The notes below the pieces were generated by a model. It saw nothing but the letters and a program-made list of their open reading frames with translations. It ran no database searches and was not told the DNA's origin. Shown one piece after another: positions 52,595-61,378 of a stretch of DNA of 64,000 nt. The number at the start of each line of letters is the position of its first letter. The stretch's first letter is position 1. The stretch is from positions 69,925-133,924 of the forward strand of contig JACKIP010000005.1 of NCBI GenBank assembly GCA_020638395.1. Reading direction: 5' to 3'. This stretch comes from Rhodospirillales bacterium. GTDB taxonomy: Bacteria; Pseudomonadota; Alphaproteobacteria; Micavibrionales; Micavibrionaceae. Both the position numbers and the translations under genes were made by a program.

Positions 52595-53257
52595 TTACTT
52601 ATCTTTTTTCGTATCGTTTTCTGACGGAATCTGAGCCCGACTTTCAACCACATGGTCAATCAAACCAAATTGTTTGGCTTCTTCGGCGGACATAAAATTG
52701 TCACGCTCCATCGCCTTCTCAACCGTTGCCAGCTTTTGTCCGGTATGTTTAACGTAAATATCATTCAGGTATTTACGCAGTCTGAGAATTTCGCGGGCAT
52801 GAATCTCGATATCTGTCGCCTGCCCGCGTGCACCACCGGAAGGCTGGTGAATCATGATACGGGAACTTGGCAAGGAATAGCGCTGTTTCGCCGCTCCCGC
52901 CGCCAGAAGCAAGGACCCCATGGATGCCGCCTGTCCAACACAAACCGTTGACACATCACATTTGATATATTGCATGGTGTCATACATCGACAATCCGGAG
53001 GTCACAACCCCGCCGGGGGAATTAATATAAAAAGAAATCGGCTTGACCGGATTTTCCGATTCCAGAAAGAGCAACTGCGCACAGATCAGAGCAGAAACCC
53101 CGTCATGAACTTCCCCGGTCAGAAATACAATCCGCTCCTTTAGCAAACGGGAATAAATATCAAAGGCCCGTTCCCCCCGGTTCGTTTGCTCGATGACGGT
53201 CGGGACCAAATAGTTATCATAAACCTCCAGAGGATCACGCTCGCTAAGAAATGTCAT
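52595..53257 (-). CDS. clpP: ATP-dependent Clp protease proteolytic subunit
   Basis: 220 residues. Catalytic Ser in GQAASMGSLLLAAG (about residue 108), His in SRIMIHQPSGGARGQA and the Asp in ERDNFMSAEEA. N-terminal PTVIEQTNRGERAFDIYSRL is standard. It forms the 14-subunit peptidase used by ClpA (32 kb) and ClpX. It lies downstream of tig, separated by a terminator, so it needs its own promoter in 53258-53341. clpX, usually next, does not follow. Confidence 0.96.
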   Translation of the reverse strand: MTFLSERDPLEVYDNYLVPTVIEQTNRGERAFDIYSRLLKERIVFLTGEVHDGVSALICAQLLFLESENPVKPISFYINSPGGVVTSGLSMYDTMQYIKCDVSTVCVGQAASMGSLLLAAGAAKQRYSLPSSRIMIHQPSGGARGQATDIEIHAREILRLRKYLNDIYVKHTGQKLATVEKAMERDNFMSAEEAKQFGLIDHVVESRAQIPSENDTKKDK

Positions 53258-53341
53258 GTCTTTTCCTTTATTGAATCATTTTCTCAAAGATAGGCGGAAT
53301 TCAAAAGGGTGTAAAGAGTCTTGCAACCGCTTTTCGCATAG

Positions 53342-53372
53342 AAAAAACCCCGTTGAAAAATCACGGGGTTTT
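53342..53372 (-). terminator. Intrinsic terminator of tig
   Basis: Minus strand: AAAACCCCGTG, loop, ACGGGGTTTT followed by TT. Stem AAAACCCCGT/ACGGGGTTTT lies at 53344-53353 and 53363-53372, with six T at the end. It sits 29 bases after the tig stop codon, before clpP. Confidence 0.88.
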
Positions 53373-53401
53373 AGAACTACGACTCTTCAAAATTGAAAGA
53401 A

Positions 53402-54808
53402 TTACGATTTCTCTTCGCTTTTCTCAGATTTTTTCTTGCCGGAAGATTTTTTAGCCTCTTTCTTTTTTGGCATTTCATCCTCTTCATCAAAAGAAAGATC
53501 TTCAACCGCAACCTTTTTCTCAGTTACGTCCGCCAGTTCAATGATATAATCAATCACTTTCTCTTCAAACATCGGTGCGCGCAGGGATTCCAGTGCATTT
53601 CTGTTTTTTGCATAGAAATCAAAAACATGGCGTTCCTGTCCCGGATAGCGTTGTGCCTCCCGGATAACCGCCTGTTGCAGCTCCGCATCTGTGACCATAA
53701 TGTTGTTGTTCCGTCCGATATCGGCCAAAATCAGTCCCAACTTCACACGACGCACCGCGATTTCCGCCAGTTCCTCTTTTTCTTCCTCCGTCATCTCGGC
53801 GGTGGAGCCGGTTTGCTGCTGCTCCATTTTCACCTGACGCATGATTTGCTCATTTTCCATGGCAATCATACCGGCCGGGACGTCGAAATCGTGTCCATCA
53901 TCCAGTTGATCGAGAATAGCACGTTTCAGCTTCATACGGCTTTGTCCGGCATATTCCTGCTGTAGCTGATCCCGCACAGCGTTGCGCAGTGCTTCCAGAT
54001 CTTCCAGTCCAAATGATTTTGCAAAATCCTCATCAACTTTGGTCTCGGACGGTTCACGGATTTCATGAATCATCACATCAAAAATCGCATTTTTGCCGGA
54101 TAATGCCTCCGCATGATACTCTTCAGGGAAGGTCAGTTTAACTTCGACCTCATCCCCGGCTTTCTTGCCGATCAACTGATCTTCGAATCCCGGAATAAAC
54201 TGACCGCTGCCCAGCTCCAGCGCGTGGTCATGGGCATGCATTCCCGGACGTTCATGTCCATGCTCCGGCTTGCCATCTCCTTCCAGACGGCCATGATAAT
54301 CAATCATCACGATATCGCCTGCTTTGGAGGGACGATTCTCTGTCACCGGCGTCGAATCACGGCGATTTTTCGCCAGAGTGGCCAGAGCCTCATCAATCGC
54401 AGCGTCTTCAACTTCTGCAACCGGTTTTTCCAGTTTCATGCCCTTCAGTTCCATGATTTTGAATTCCGGCAGGCTTTCAATCGCCACGCTGTAAATCAGG
54501 TCTTTGCCTTCGGCATATTCCTTATCAATTTCGATTTTTGGCTGCAGAGCCGGACGGATTTTGTTGTCATCCATCAGTTTTTGCATGGATTCCTGAACGG
54601 CTTCCTCAATCACTTCACCTAAAACAGCCTTACCGTGCTTTTGTTTCAGCATCTTGAACGGCACTTTACCCGGACGAAAGCCCGGTATACGAATCTGACC
54701 GGAATAGCTTTGTAGTTTAGCATCCACTTTTTGATCCAGATCTTTGGCCGGGATCTGCACTTCATATTCGTAGCTTAATCCTTCGTGTTTCTTTTGTGTG
54801 GCTTTCAT
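53402..54808 (-). CDS. tig: Trigger factor chaperone
   Basis: 468 residues. N-terminal ribosome-binding domain with the signature IPGFRPGKVPFKMLKQKHGK (about 40-60), PPIase domain (about 150-240, KAGDIVMIDYHGRLEGDG), and helical C-terminal arms; a Lys/Glu-rich tail (about 440-468) ends the protein. A His-rich insert (PEHGHERPGMHAHDH, about 178-192) lies in the PPIase part. It folds nascent chains at the ribosomal exit. Expressed ahead of clpP, but with a terminator between. Confidence 0.96.
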   Translation of the reverse strand: MKATQKKHEGLSYEYEVQIPAKDLDQKVDAKLQSYSGQIRIPGFRPGKVPFKMLKQKHGKAVLGEVIEEAVQESMQKLMDDNKIRPALQPKIEIDKEYAEGKDLIYSVAIESLPEFKIMELKGMKLEKPVAEVEDAAIDEALATLAKNRRDSTPVTENRPSKAGDIVMIDYHGRLEGDGKPEHGHERPGMHAHDHALELGSGQFIPGFEDQLIGKKAGDEVEVKLTFPEEYHAEALSGKNAIFDVMIHEIREPSETKVDEDFAKSFGLEDLEALRNAVRDQLQQEYAGQSRMKLKRAILDQLDDGHDFDVPAGMIAMENEQIMRQVKMEQQQTGSTAEMTEEEKEELAEIAVRRVKLGLILADIGRNNNIMVTDAELQQAVIREAQRYPGQERHVFDFYAKNRNALESLRAPMFEEKVIDYIIELADVTEKKVAVEDLSFDEEDEMPKKKEAKKSSGKKKSEKSEEKS

Positions 54809-54856
54809 CGTTATCTCTTATCCTTAAAAATTGTGATATGATTACAAACCAAATAT

Positions 54857-54886
54857 TTGACCGGATTTCAAGGTTTTTTATATATT
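54857..54886 (+). promoter_or_regulatory. Candidate promoter of the tRNA-Leu/tRNA-His pair
   Basis: TTGACC (54857-54862), 18 bases, TATATT (54881-54886). A second reading, TTGAAA at 54892-54897, is also possible. Either would give a leader of 15-45 bases before the tRNA-Leu gene. Confidence 0.45.
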
Positions 54887-54933
54887 TTCACTTGAAATTT
54901 CCGTCGAATTCTGTTTTTTAAAGGATCTGGAAT

Positions 54934-55018
54934 GCGGGTGTGGCGGAATTGGTAGACGCACTGGTTTTAGGTACCAGCGCCGCGAGGCGTGGGGGTTCAA
55001 GTCCCTCTACCCGCACCA
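54934..55018 (+). tRNA. tRNA-Leu (anticodon UAG)
   Basis: 85 bases with encoded CCA. Acceptor GCGGGTG pairs with TACCCGC (one G-T pair). The anticodon stem CTGGT/ACCAG holds the loop TTTAGGT, so the anticodon is UAG (CUA codons). A long variable arm and GGTTCAAGTCC in the T arm are typical of class II tRNA-Leu. The tRNA-His gene follows 14 bases later. Confidence 0.97.
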
Positions 55019-55032
55019 CCCTGAATAAAGAT

Positions 55033-55108
55033 GGCGGCTGTAGCTCAGTGGTAGAGCCCTCGGTTGTGGTCCGAGATGTCGTGGGTTCGAATCCCATCAG
55101 TCGCCCCA
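55033..55108 (+). tRNA. tRNA-His (anticodon GUG)
   Basis: 76 bases including the -1 nucleotide and encoded CCA. Acceptor GCGGCTG pairs with CAGTCGC; anticodon loop TTGTGGT gives GUG. G at -1 (55033) opposes C73 (55105), so the histidine identity pair is encoded in the gene. TAGCTCAGTGG and GGTTCGAATCC are the standard D and T regions. Confidence 0.97.
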
Positions 55109-55287
55109 TTTTCCCTTTCAGATACATTCATCCTCATTCAGATCAGATCACTTAATCAGCTTATAAGCGTTGATATATAATACTTTTTATTTTATAATCC
55201 TTCAGGTGTTTTCAGATTTATTCGCTTACAATCGGGGGATATAGTTATGAGGCATAATAAAATTTTGTCCGAACGCGATACCCCTAA

Positions 55288-56214
55288 ATGAAGCTAAACC
55301 AAGCGATATGCCAGAACGCCAAGCCGAAAGATACACCTTCATTCAGTCTGGTTATACATGGCGGCGCATGGTCATCCTTCGAGATCCTTCGCGCATCTCC
55401 AGAGACATACGTTAACAATCTTAAGCTCCTTCTGGAAGGGGCACGACAGATGTTGTCAAATGGAGCCTCTGCTTTAGATGTTGTCGAATATTGCGTTCGT
55501 CAGGAAGAAGATGATCCTCTGCATAATGCTGGACGTGGATCAATTCCTAAAAAGATCGACTTCTACCAAATGGATGCCGCGATTATGGAGGGAGCGACTT
55601 TATCCTGCGGAGCTGTTGCGGGAGTACAGAACGTAAAGAATCCTATCTCGCTCGCTCGTCTTGTAATGGAAAAAACAAACCATGTCCTGCTTGTGGATCA
55701 AGGCGCGATGGACTTTGCACGGACGCAAAATGTGGACATCATGCCCGACACTTATTTTGATATATTGTTCTTAAAAGATAATCAGGAAAAGCATGGCACA
55801 GTTGGCGCTGTTGTACGGGACATGCACGGGAATCTGGCGGCAGGAACTTCAACAGGTGGGGTCTTTGGCCAAATTCCCGGGCGGGTAGGAGATACACCTC
55901 TAATCGGTGCAGGAACCTATGCAAACAACCAAACCTGCGCAATATCTTGTACCGGCGTTGGCGAAGACTTCATACGAGCGACTCTCTCCCATCGTGTATC
56001 CATGCTCATGGAGATAGCGCACATGCCCTTACAGGATTCTATGGAAAATTCCATGGCATACCTACGTGATCGTACAAATGGCAGTGGTGGAATGATTGGC
56101 GTGGATCGTGCCGGAAAAGTTTGCTCAGCGGCACATGATACCTCCATGCTCCATGGCTGGATTGAACAGGGCGGGCGAGCAGAAGTTAGCTGGGAGCCTT
56201 CTGTGAGTGTTTAG
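55288..56214 (+). CDS. Isoaspartyl peptidase/L-asparaginase family (Ntn hydrolase)
   Basis: 308 residues of the plant-type asparaginase fold. The N-terminal VIHGGAWS and NAGRGSIPKK are present. The autocleavage site is the Thr in HGTVGAVVRD (about residue 173), which becomes the N-terminal nucleophile, followed by GRVGDTPLIGAGTYANNQTCAIS. It would release Asp from isoaspartyl dipeptides or cleave asparagine. No SD is seen before the ATG. It stands alone after the tRNA genes. Confidence 0.85.
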   Translation: MKLNQAICQNAKPKDTPSFSLVIHGGAWSSFEILRASPETYVNNLKLLLEGARQMLSNGASALDVVEYCVRQEEDDPLHNAGRGSIPKKIDFYQMDAAIMEGATLSCGAVAGVQNVKNPISLARLVMEKTNHVLLVDQGAMDFARTQNVDIMPDTYFDILFLKDNQEKHGTVGAVVRDMHGNLAAGTSTGGVFGQIPGRVGDTPLIGAGTYANNQTCAISCTGVGEDFIRATLSHRVSMLMEIAHMPLQDSMENSMAYLRDRTNGSGGMIGVDRAGKVCSAAHDTSMLHGWIEQGGRAEVSWEPSVSV

Positions 56215-56227
56215 TTCGTAGATAAAG

Positions 56228-56256
56228 ATGACAAATCATCCGCTACTGACTATATC
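56228..56256 (+). promoter_or_regulatory. Candidate promoter of uvrB, near-leaderless
   Basis: ATGACA (56228-56233), 17 bases, TATATC (56251-56256), then seven bases to the ATG at 56264. No SD exists before the start codon. This matches the clpA arrangement. Confidence 0.4.
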
Positions 56257-56263
56257 TTAACTT

Positions 56264-58348
56264 ATGACCACACAGGAATCCGCGCCGCTGTTAGATCCGA
56301 AGTTCGAGAGCAATCTTGATCCCAACTCGCCGCCTTTGGAGATTGTCTCTGAATTCCAGCCAACGGGAGATCAGCCGCGCGCAATTCAAGAGCTGACGGA
56401 AGGACTGACTCGCGGCGACAAAAATCAGGTTTTGCTGGGCGTGACTGGTTCGGGAAAAACATTCACCATGGCGCACGTCATCCAGAAAACGCAGCGCCCG
56501 ACCCTGATTATGGCACCGAATAAAACGCTGGCGGCACAACTTTACGGAGAAATGAAAGCGTTTTTTCCCAATAATGCTGTGGAATACTTTGTTTCCTACT
56601 ATGATTATTACCAGCCGGAAGCCTATGTGCCACGGTCGGATACCTATATCGAAAAAGACTCCAGTATTAATGAGCAGATCGACCGCATGCGCCATTCTGC
56701 AACTCGCGCCTTGCTGGAGCGTAAGGACGCGATTGTTGTCGCCTCTGTCTCCTGTATCTACGGTTTGGGAAGCCGCGAGGATTATCAGGCGATGACGTTG
56801 TCACTGAAAAAAGGTGACCTCATCGACCGCGAAGAGCTCATCAAACAGTTGGTTTCCCTGCAATATAAACGCAATGACATCGCGTTCGAGCGCGGCAGTT
56901 TCCGGGTGCGGGGCGACACGGTTGAGCTGTTCCCCGCCCACTTCGAAGACCGCGCCTGGCGGTTCGATTTATTCGGAGATGAGCTGGAAAAAATCACCGA
57001 ATTTGATTCTCTTACGGGTGAAAAATTCCAGTCTCTGGACGCCGTGCGTGTCTACGCGAATTCGCACTATATCACGCCGGGGCCAACGCTGCAGCAAGCT
57101 GCGATGCGCATAAAGCAGGACATGAAAGACCGTGTAGATCTTTTTGAAAAACAAGGAAAATTACTCGAAGCGCAGCGTCTGAAAGAACGCACGCAATTTG
57201 ATGTGGAAATGATGCTCTCAACCGGGTTTTGCAGCGGCATCGAGAATTACTCCCGCTATCTAACCGGGCGCGGAGAGGGAGAGCCGCCGCCGACTTTGTT
57301 TGAATATCTGCCGGAGAATGCCTTGCTAATTCTCGATGAAAGCCACGTGATGGTTCCACAGATCAACGGCATGTATAACGGAGACCGCGCGCGAAAAACC
57401 ACGCTGGTGGACTATGGCTTTCGTCTGCCCGCCGCGCTGGATAACCGCCCCCTGAAATTTACGGAGTGGGATGCCTACCGCCCGCAAACCATTTTTGTTT
57501 CCGCCACACCGGGAGACTGGGAGCTGGAGCAAAGTCAGGGCGTGTTTGTGGAGCAGGTCGTACGCCCCACGGGCCTGATCGACCCGCCGATTGAAATCCG
57601 CCCGACCGCCCATCAGGTTGACGATTTAATGGCAGAAATCAAGCTGGTTACAGAGCGTGGCGGGCGTGTGCTGGTGACCACCCTCACCAAAAAAATGGCG
57701 GAAGCCCTGACGGAATATTTTACCGAGAATAATATCAAAGTGCGCTACCTGCATAGTGATGTTGATACGCTGGAACGGATTGAAATTATCCGGGATTTAA
57801 GGCTGGGAACGTTTGATGTTCTGGTCGGTATTAACCTGCTGCGCGAAGGACTGGACATTCCCGAATGCCAACTGGTTGCAATTCTGGATGCAGACAAGGA
57901 AGGCTTCCTGCGCTCCACCCGCTCCCTGATCCAGACGATCGGCCGCGCCGCACGCAATCTGGGCGGCAAAGCCCTGCTTTACGCCGACAAGATCACAAAT
58001 TCTATGCAAAACGCTATCGACGAAACCGATCGCCGCCGCGCCAAGCAGGAAGCCTATAACAAAGAACACAACATCACCCCCGCCAGTATCCGGAAAAATA
58101 TTGCGGATCTGGTCGGGAGTGTCTTTGAGCGCAACGACCGGGGTGATGCTAATAAAACCCGTGGTTTTGCAGAGTCTCAACAGGAAGAGTTTCTGTTTGA
58201 ACCGGCACAACTGCAAAAACAGATCAAAGATCTTGAAAAGAAAATGCACGCCGCCGCCAGCAATCTGGAATTCGAACAAGCCGCAAAATACCGCGATCAA
58301 CTCCGCAAGCTGGAGGCGCAGGATTTAGGGCTGGACAACATTTCCTGA
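56264..58348 (+). CDS. uvrB: Excinuclease ABC subunit UvrB
   Basis: 694 residues, full length. Walker A GVTGSGKTFTMAHV (about 66-79), the damage-sensing beta-hairpin region VSYYDYYQPEAYVPRSDTYI, motif II LILDESHV, motif VI IGRAARNLGGKA and a C-terminal UVR domain (about 650-685). It loads on damaged DNA with UvrA and recruits UvrC. The end is five bases from the convergent epimerase gene. Confidence 0.97.
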   Translation: MTTQESAPLLDPKFESNLDPNSPPLEIVSEFQPTGDQPRAIQELTEGLTRGDKNQVLLGVTGSGKTFTMAHVIQKTQRPTLIMAPNKTLAAQLYGEMKAFFPNNAVEYFVSYYDYYQPEAYVPRSDTYIEKDSSINEQIDRMRHSATRALLERKDAIVVASVSCIYGLGSREDYQAMTLSLKKGDLIDREELIKQLVSLQYKRNDIAFERGSFRVRGDTVELFPAHFEDRAWRFDLFGDELEKITEFDSLTGEKFQSLDAVRVYANSHYITPGPTLQQAAMRIKQDMKDRVDLFEKQGKLLEAQRLKERTQFDVEMMLSTGFCSGIENYSRYLTGRGEGEPPPTLFEYLPENALLILDESHVMVPQINGMYNGDRARKTTLVDYGFRLPAALDNRPLKFTEWDAYRPQTIFVSATPGDWELEQSQGVFVEQVVRPTGLIDPPIEIRPTAHQVDDLMAEIKLVTERGGRVLVTTLTKKMAEALTEYFTENNIKVRYLHSDVDTLERIEIIRDLRLGTFDVLVGINLLREGLDIPECQLVAILDADKEGFLRSTRSLIQTIGRAARNLGGKALLYADKITNSMQNAIDETDRRRAKQEAYNKEHNITPASIRKNIADLVGSVFERNDRGDANKTRGFAESQQEEFLFEPAQLQKQIKDLEKKMHAAASNLEFEQAAKYRDQLRKLEAQDLGLDNIS

Positions 58349-58353
58349 TATTC

Positions 58354-59304
58354 CTAAAACACATCCCCGCGAATGGTCGTGCCCAGCCCTTCTTTCATCG
58401 TATAAGGCGCGCAAAACCCGGAGGCCTGCACCTTATCGGCATTCACCACGGTATCGGCACAAAACTTGCGCACTCGCACCAGACTGATCGGAAAAGTCCG
58501 CCCGCTCAGCGCTGCCAGAAGGTCAAAACACGCGCCCCCCAACAATCCGACGATATAAGGAATACGGAGCGCTGAGGATTTCCGTTCGGCGGCAGCGCTA
58601 ATATCGGCAACCAGCTCATTCATGGTGTAATCCGGCTTATCAACATAGTTATAAATCGACACGCCGGGGCCGAACCCCTGACAATACTCCAGAAATGCCG
58701 CAACATTTTCGACGTAAGCCAGTGATTTTTTATTTTTCCCGCGGCCCACCATCAAAAACTTGCCACGCACCACCTGCGCAATCAGGTTATAAATATTTCC
58801 CCGGTTTCCGATGCCAAAGGTCGCCACCAGCCGCATCATCACCAGTTTCCGGGCGGGATCCTTGAGTGCCCAGTTTTCAAAAACTTTTTCCGATTCAAGC
58901 TTGCTTTGTCCGTAATCATTAAACGGAGACGGCGTTGAGGTTTCTTTGGAATCTCCGTTATTCAAACCATACAGCGCCACGGTGCTGGAAAAAATAATCT
59001 GTTCTATTCCGTTTTTCTCTGCCGCCGCGACCAGATTTTTTGCCCCGTCCACATTCACGCTATAATAAAGAGAGACCGGCGACACGTCATCCTTGTGCTC
59101 TGCCGCCAGATGGTACACAAGCCCGCACCCTTTCAAGGCCCGCTCCAATGCGGGTGCATCCCGGACATCGACAAACTCCACATGCTCCGGAAATTCTTTG
59201 GAGGGGGCAATATCCAGAATTTTAAACGCCTGTCCGGACGCAGCCAGCCGCCGGGCCAGAACCGTTCCAATAAATCCAGAGCCTCCAGTAATCGCAATCG
59301 TCAT
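58354..59304 (-). CDS. NAD-dependent epimerase/dehydratase (extended SDR)
   Basis: 316 residues. Rossmann motif GGSGFIGTVLARRL at the N-terminus, catalytic Ser region SSTVALYG and YGQSKLESEKV with the YxxxK pair (about 140-150), then a sugar-binding half. It acts on a nucleotide sugar; which one is not clear from sequence. Seven bases after the HAD gene on the same strand, so likely one transcript with it and perhaps with gltA. Confidence 0.85.
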   Translation of the reverse strand: MTIAITGGSGFIGTVLARRLAASGQAFKILDIAPSKEFPEHVEFVDVRDAPALERALKGCGLVYHLAAEHKDDVSPVSLYYSVNVDGAKNLVAAAEKNGIEQIIFSSTVALYGLNNGDSKETSTPSPFNDYGQSKLESEKVFENWALKDPARKLVMMRLVATFGIGNRGNIYNLIAQVVRGKFLMVGRGKNKKSLAYVENVAAFLEYCQGFGPGVSIYNYVDKPDYTMNELVADISAAAERKSSALRIPYIVGLLGGACFDLLAALSGRTFPISLVRVRKFCADTVVNADKVQASGFCAPYTMKEGLGTTIRGDVF

Positions 59305-59311
59305 GTCTCAG

Positions 59312-59956
59312 TCATTTCTCCAAGGCGGGGGTCATCATCAGAGGCCAAATATCCGGATGCTGCGCGAGATCATGCACATCCTGAAATACGACACCGTCCC
59401 ATCCTTCAGTTTCCGCGACTTCTATATTTCTACGTGTATCATCGAAAAACAGGACTTTTTGCCCGGTCAGGCCCAATTCCTGATTGATTGCCTGAAAGTA
59501 CGCCGGATTGCTTTTAAGGCACCCCAATCTGGCAGAATAATAAATATCTTTGAAATAATTCCGAAACTCCAAATCTTCCCACAAATACCTTGCGCGGTAA
59601 TGTTCCTGATTGGTGGCGATATAGAGAGAAACCTCCGGATGATCTGATAGTTTTTTAATAATATCAAAGACATTCGTATTGATCTTACTGTCTTTTCTCA
59701 ACCAATATTCCAGCAACGTCTCCGCAGAGACAGAGCCGTCGGAAATATCCGGCAAAATCTCATTCAGACTTTCCAGACAGTCCCGTTTGCCGACAATCAC
59801 ATCCAGAAACGACCCCTGAAAAAATACAGAGACCAGATCATCCGGATCGATTCCCAGATCTTCTTTCAGAGTCGTATCCCAACGCACCCGTCTGGCAGGA
59901 TCGGAATGGAACCCGTCGATCAGGACACCGTCAAGATCAAAAAAGATTGTCAGCAC
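59312..59956 (-). CDS. HAD-superfamily hydrolase
   Basis: 214 residues from GTG 59956, which has AAGGA eight bases upstream; the longer reading to 60076 runs into gltA and is rejected. Motif I IFFDLDGVLIDGF, motif II in YIATNQEHY, and motif III/IV KVLFFDDTRRNIEVAE, typical of HAD phosphatases with a cap at about 20-80. The substrate is unknown. The gene lies between gltA and the epimerase, all on the minus strand. Confidence 0.85.
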   Translation of the reverse strand: MLTIFFDLDGVLIDGFHSDPARRVRWDTTLKEDLGIDPDDLVSVFFQGSFLDVIVGKRDCLESLNEILPDISDGSVSAETLLEYWLRKDSKINTNVFDIIKKLSDHPEVSLYIATNQEHYRARYLWEDLEFRNYFKDIYYSARLGCLKSNPAYFQAINQELGLTGQKVLFFDDTRRNIEVAETEGWDGVVFQDVHDLAQHPDIWPLMMTPALEK

Positions 59957-59973
59957 GCACGAAGTCCTTAATA

Positions 59974-61272
59974 TTATCGTTTGTTCATCGGTACGTAATC
60001 CCGTTGCGCCGAGCCAACATAGAGCTGACGCGGACGTCCGATCCGTAGGGAAGGCTCCTCGATCATTTCTTTCCATTGAGACACCCAGCCCACCGTCCGG
60101 GCCAAAGCAAACAGCACCGTAAACATGGATACCGGGAAGCCCATGGCTTTCAGAATAATCCCGGAATAGAAATCCACATTCGGGAATAATTTCCGCTCAA
60201 TAAAGTACTCATCTTCCAGCGCAATTCGTTCCAGCTCCATCGCCAGTTCCAGTTGCGGGTCGTTGATTCCCAGCTCGTCCAGAACCTCATCCGCGTATTT
60301 TTTCAACACATTGGCCCGTGGATCAAAGTTTTTATACACACGGTGCCCAAATCCCATCAGACGGAACGGGTCGTCCTTGTCTTTGGCGCGCTCCAGAAAC
60401 TCCGGAATACGGTCTTTTGACCCAATCTCATCCAGCATTTCCAGAACCGCCTGATTGGCGCCCCCATGAGACGGCCCCCACAGACAGGCAATACCAGAAG
60501 CAATACAGGCAAACGGGTTTGCCTGAGACGAACCGGCCAGACGCACGGTCGAGGTCGAAGCATTTTGCTCGTGATCCATATGCAGGATAAAAATTTTATC
60601 CATGGCACGGGCCAGAACCGGGTTGACCTCATATTTCTCTGCCGGAACGGAAAAACACATCTTCAGGAAGTTAGAGGCATAATCCAGCGAGTTGTCCGGA
60701 TAGACAAACGGCTGCCCAACCGCATACTTATAGGCCATTGCCGCCAGAGTCCCCATTTTGGCAATCAGGCGGTGCGCAGAAATTTCGCGCTGTTTTTCGT
60801 CCCAGATATCCAGAGAATCGTGATAGAACGCAGACAAGCCCCCCACAGCTCCGCACATAATCGCCATCGGGTGTGCATCGCGGCGGAATCCACGGAAGAA
60901 GTGATGAACCTGCTCATGCACCATCGTGTGATAGGTAATATTGTGATTAAACTCATCATATTGTTTCTTATCCGGCAGGTTTCCGTACAACAGAAGGTAT
61001 GAAACCTCCAGAAAATTACTTTTATCTACCAGTTCTTCAATCATATACCCGCGGTGCATCAGAATGCCTTCATCCCCGTCGATATAGGTAATGCGCGACT
61101 TACAACTTCCCGTTGCCGTAAAGCTGGGGTCAAACGTAAAATGCCCGGTTTCTGCGTAAAGATTGCGAATATCAATCACACTCGGCCCGACAGTGCCATC
61201 CCGCACCGCCAGCTTGCAGCTTTCGCCGGTTTGATCGTTGGTAAGCGTAAACGTTTTTTCTTGTTCAGACAT
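59974..61272 (-). CDS. gltA: Citrate synthase
   Basis: 432 residues, Gram-negative hexameric type. Catalytic residues lie in the His of GPSHGGANQAV, the His of GFGHRVYKNFDPRA and the Asp in NVDFYSGIILKAMG. The first 50 residues hold the beta-rich N-terminal segment of this type. It condenses acetyl-CoA with oxaloacetate. It follows gltX with 106 bases between; the HAD gene comes 17 bases after its stop. Confidence 0.97.
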   Translation of the reverse strand: MSEQEKTFTLTNDQTGESCKLAVRDGTVGPSVIDIRNLYAETGHFTFDPSFTATGSCKSRITYIDGDEGILMHRGYMIEELVDKSNFLEVSYLLLYGNLPDKKQYDEFNHNITYHTMVHEQVHHFFRGFRRDAHPMAIMCGAVGGLSAFYHDSLDIWDEKQREISAHRLIAKMGTLAAMAYKYAVGQPFVYPDNSLDYASNFLKMCFSVPAEKYEVNPVLARAMDKIFILHMDHEQNASTSTVRLAGSSQANPFACIASGIACLWGPSHGGANQAVLEMLDEIGSKDRIPEFLERAKDKDDPFRLMGFGHRVYKNFDPRANVLKKYADEVLDELGINDPQLELAMELERIALEDEYFIERKLFPNVDFYSGIILKAMGFPVSMFTVLFALARTVGWVSQWKEMIEEPSLRIGRPRQLYVGSAQRDYVPMNKR

Positions 61273-61378
61273 GATAGGGACCCATTCAGGAAAGAGATTA
61301 AAATTAGAGAGTTCGTCAGGTGACGATAAACCGAAGCAGTTAATAACCCTTTAAAGATAAATCTTTTTTTTGCCTTTA

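Noticed and set aside
59957..60076. Longer N-terminus of the HAD hydrolase
   Set aside because: It would overlap the end of gltA by about 100 bases and adds residues absent from the family; the GTG at 59956 has an SD.
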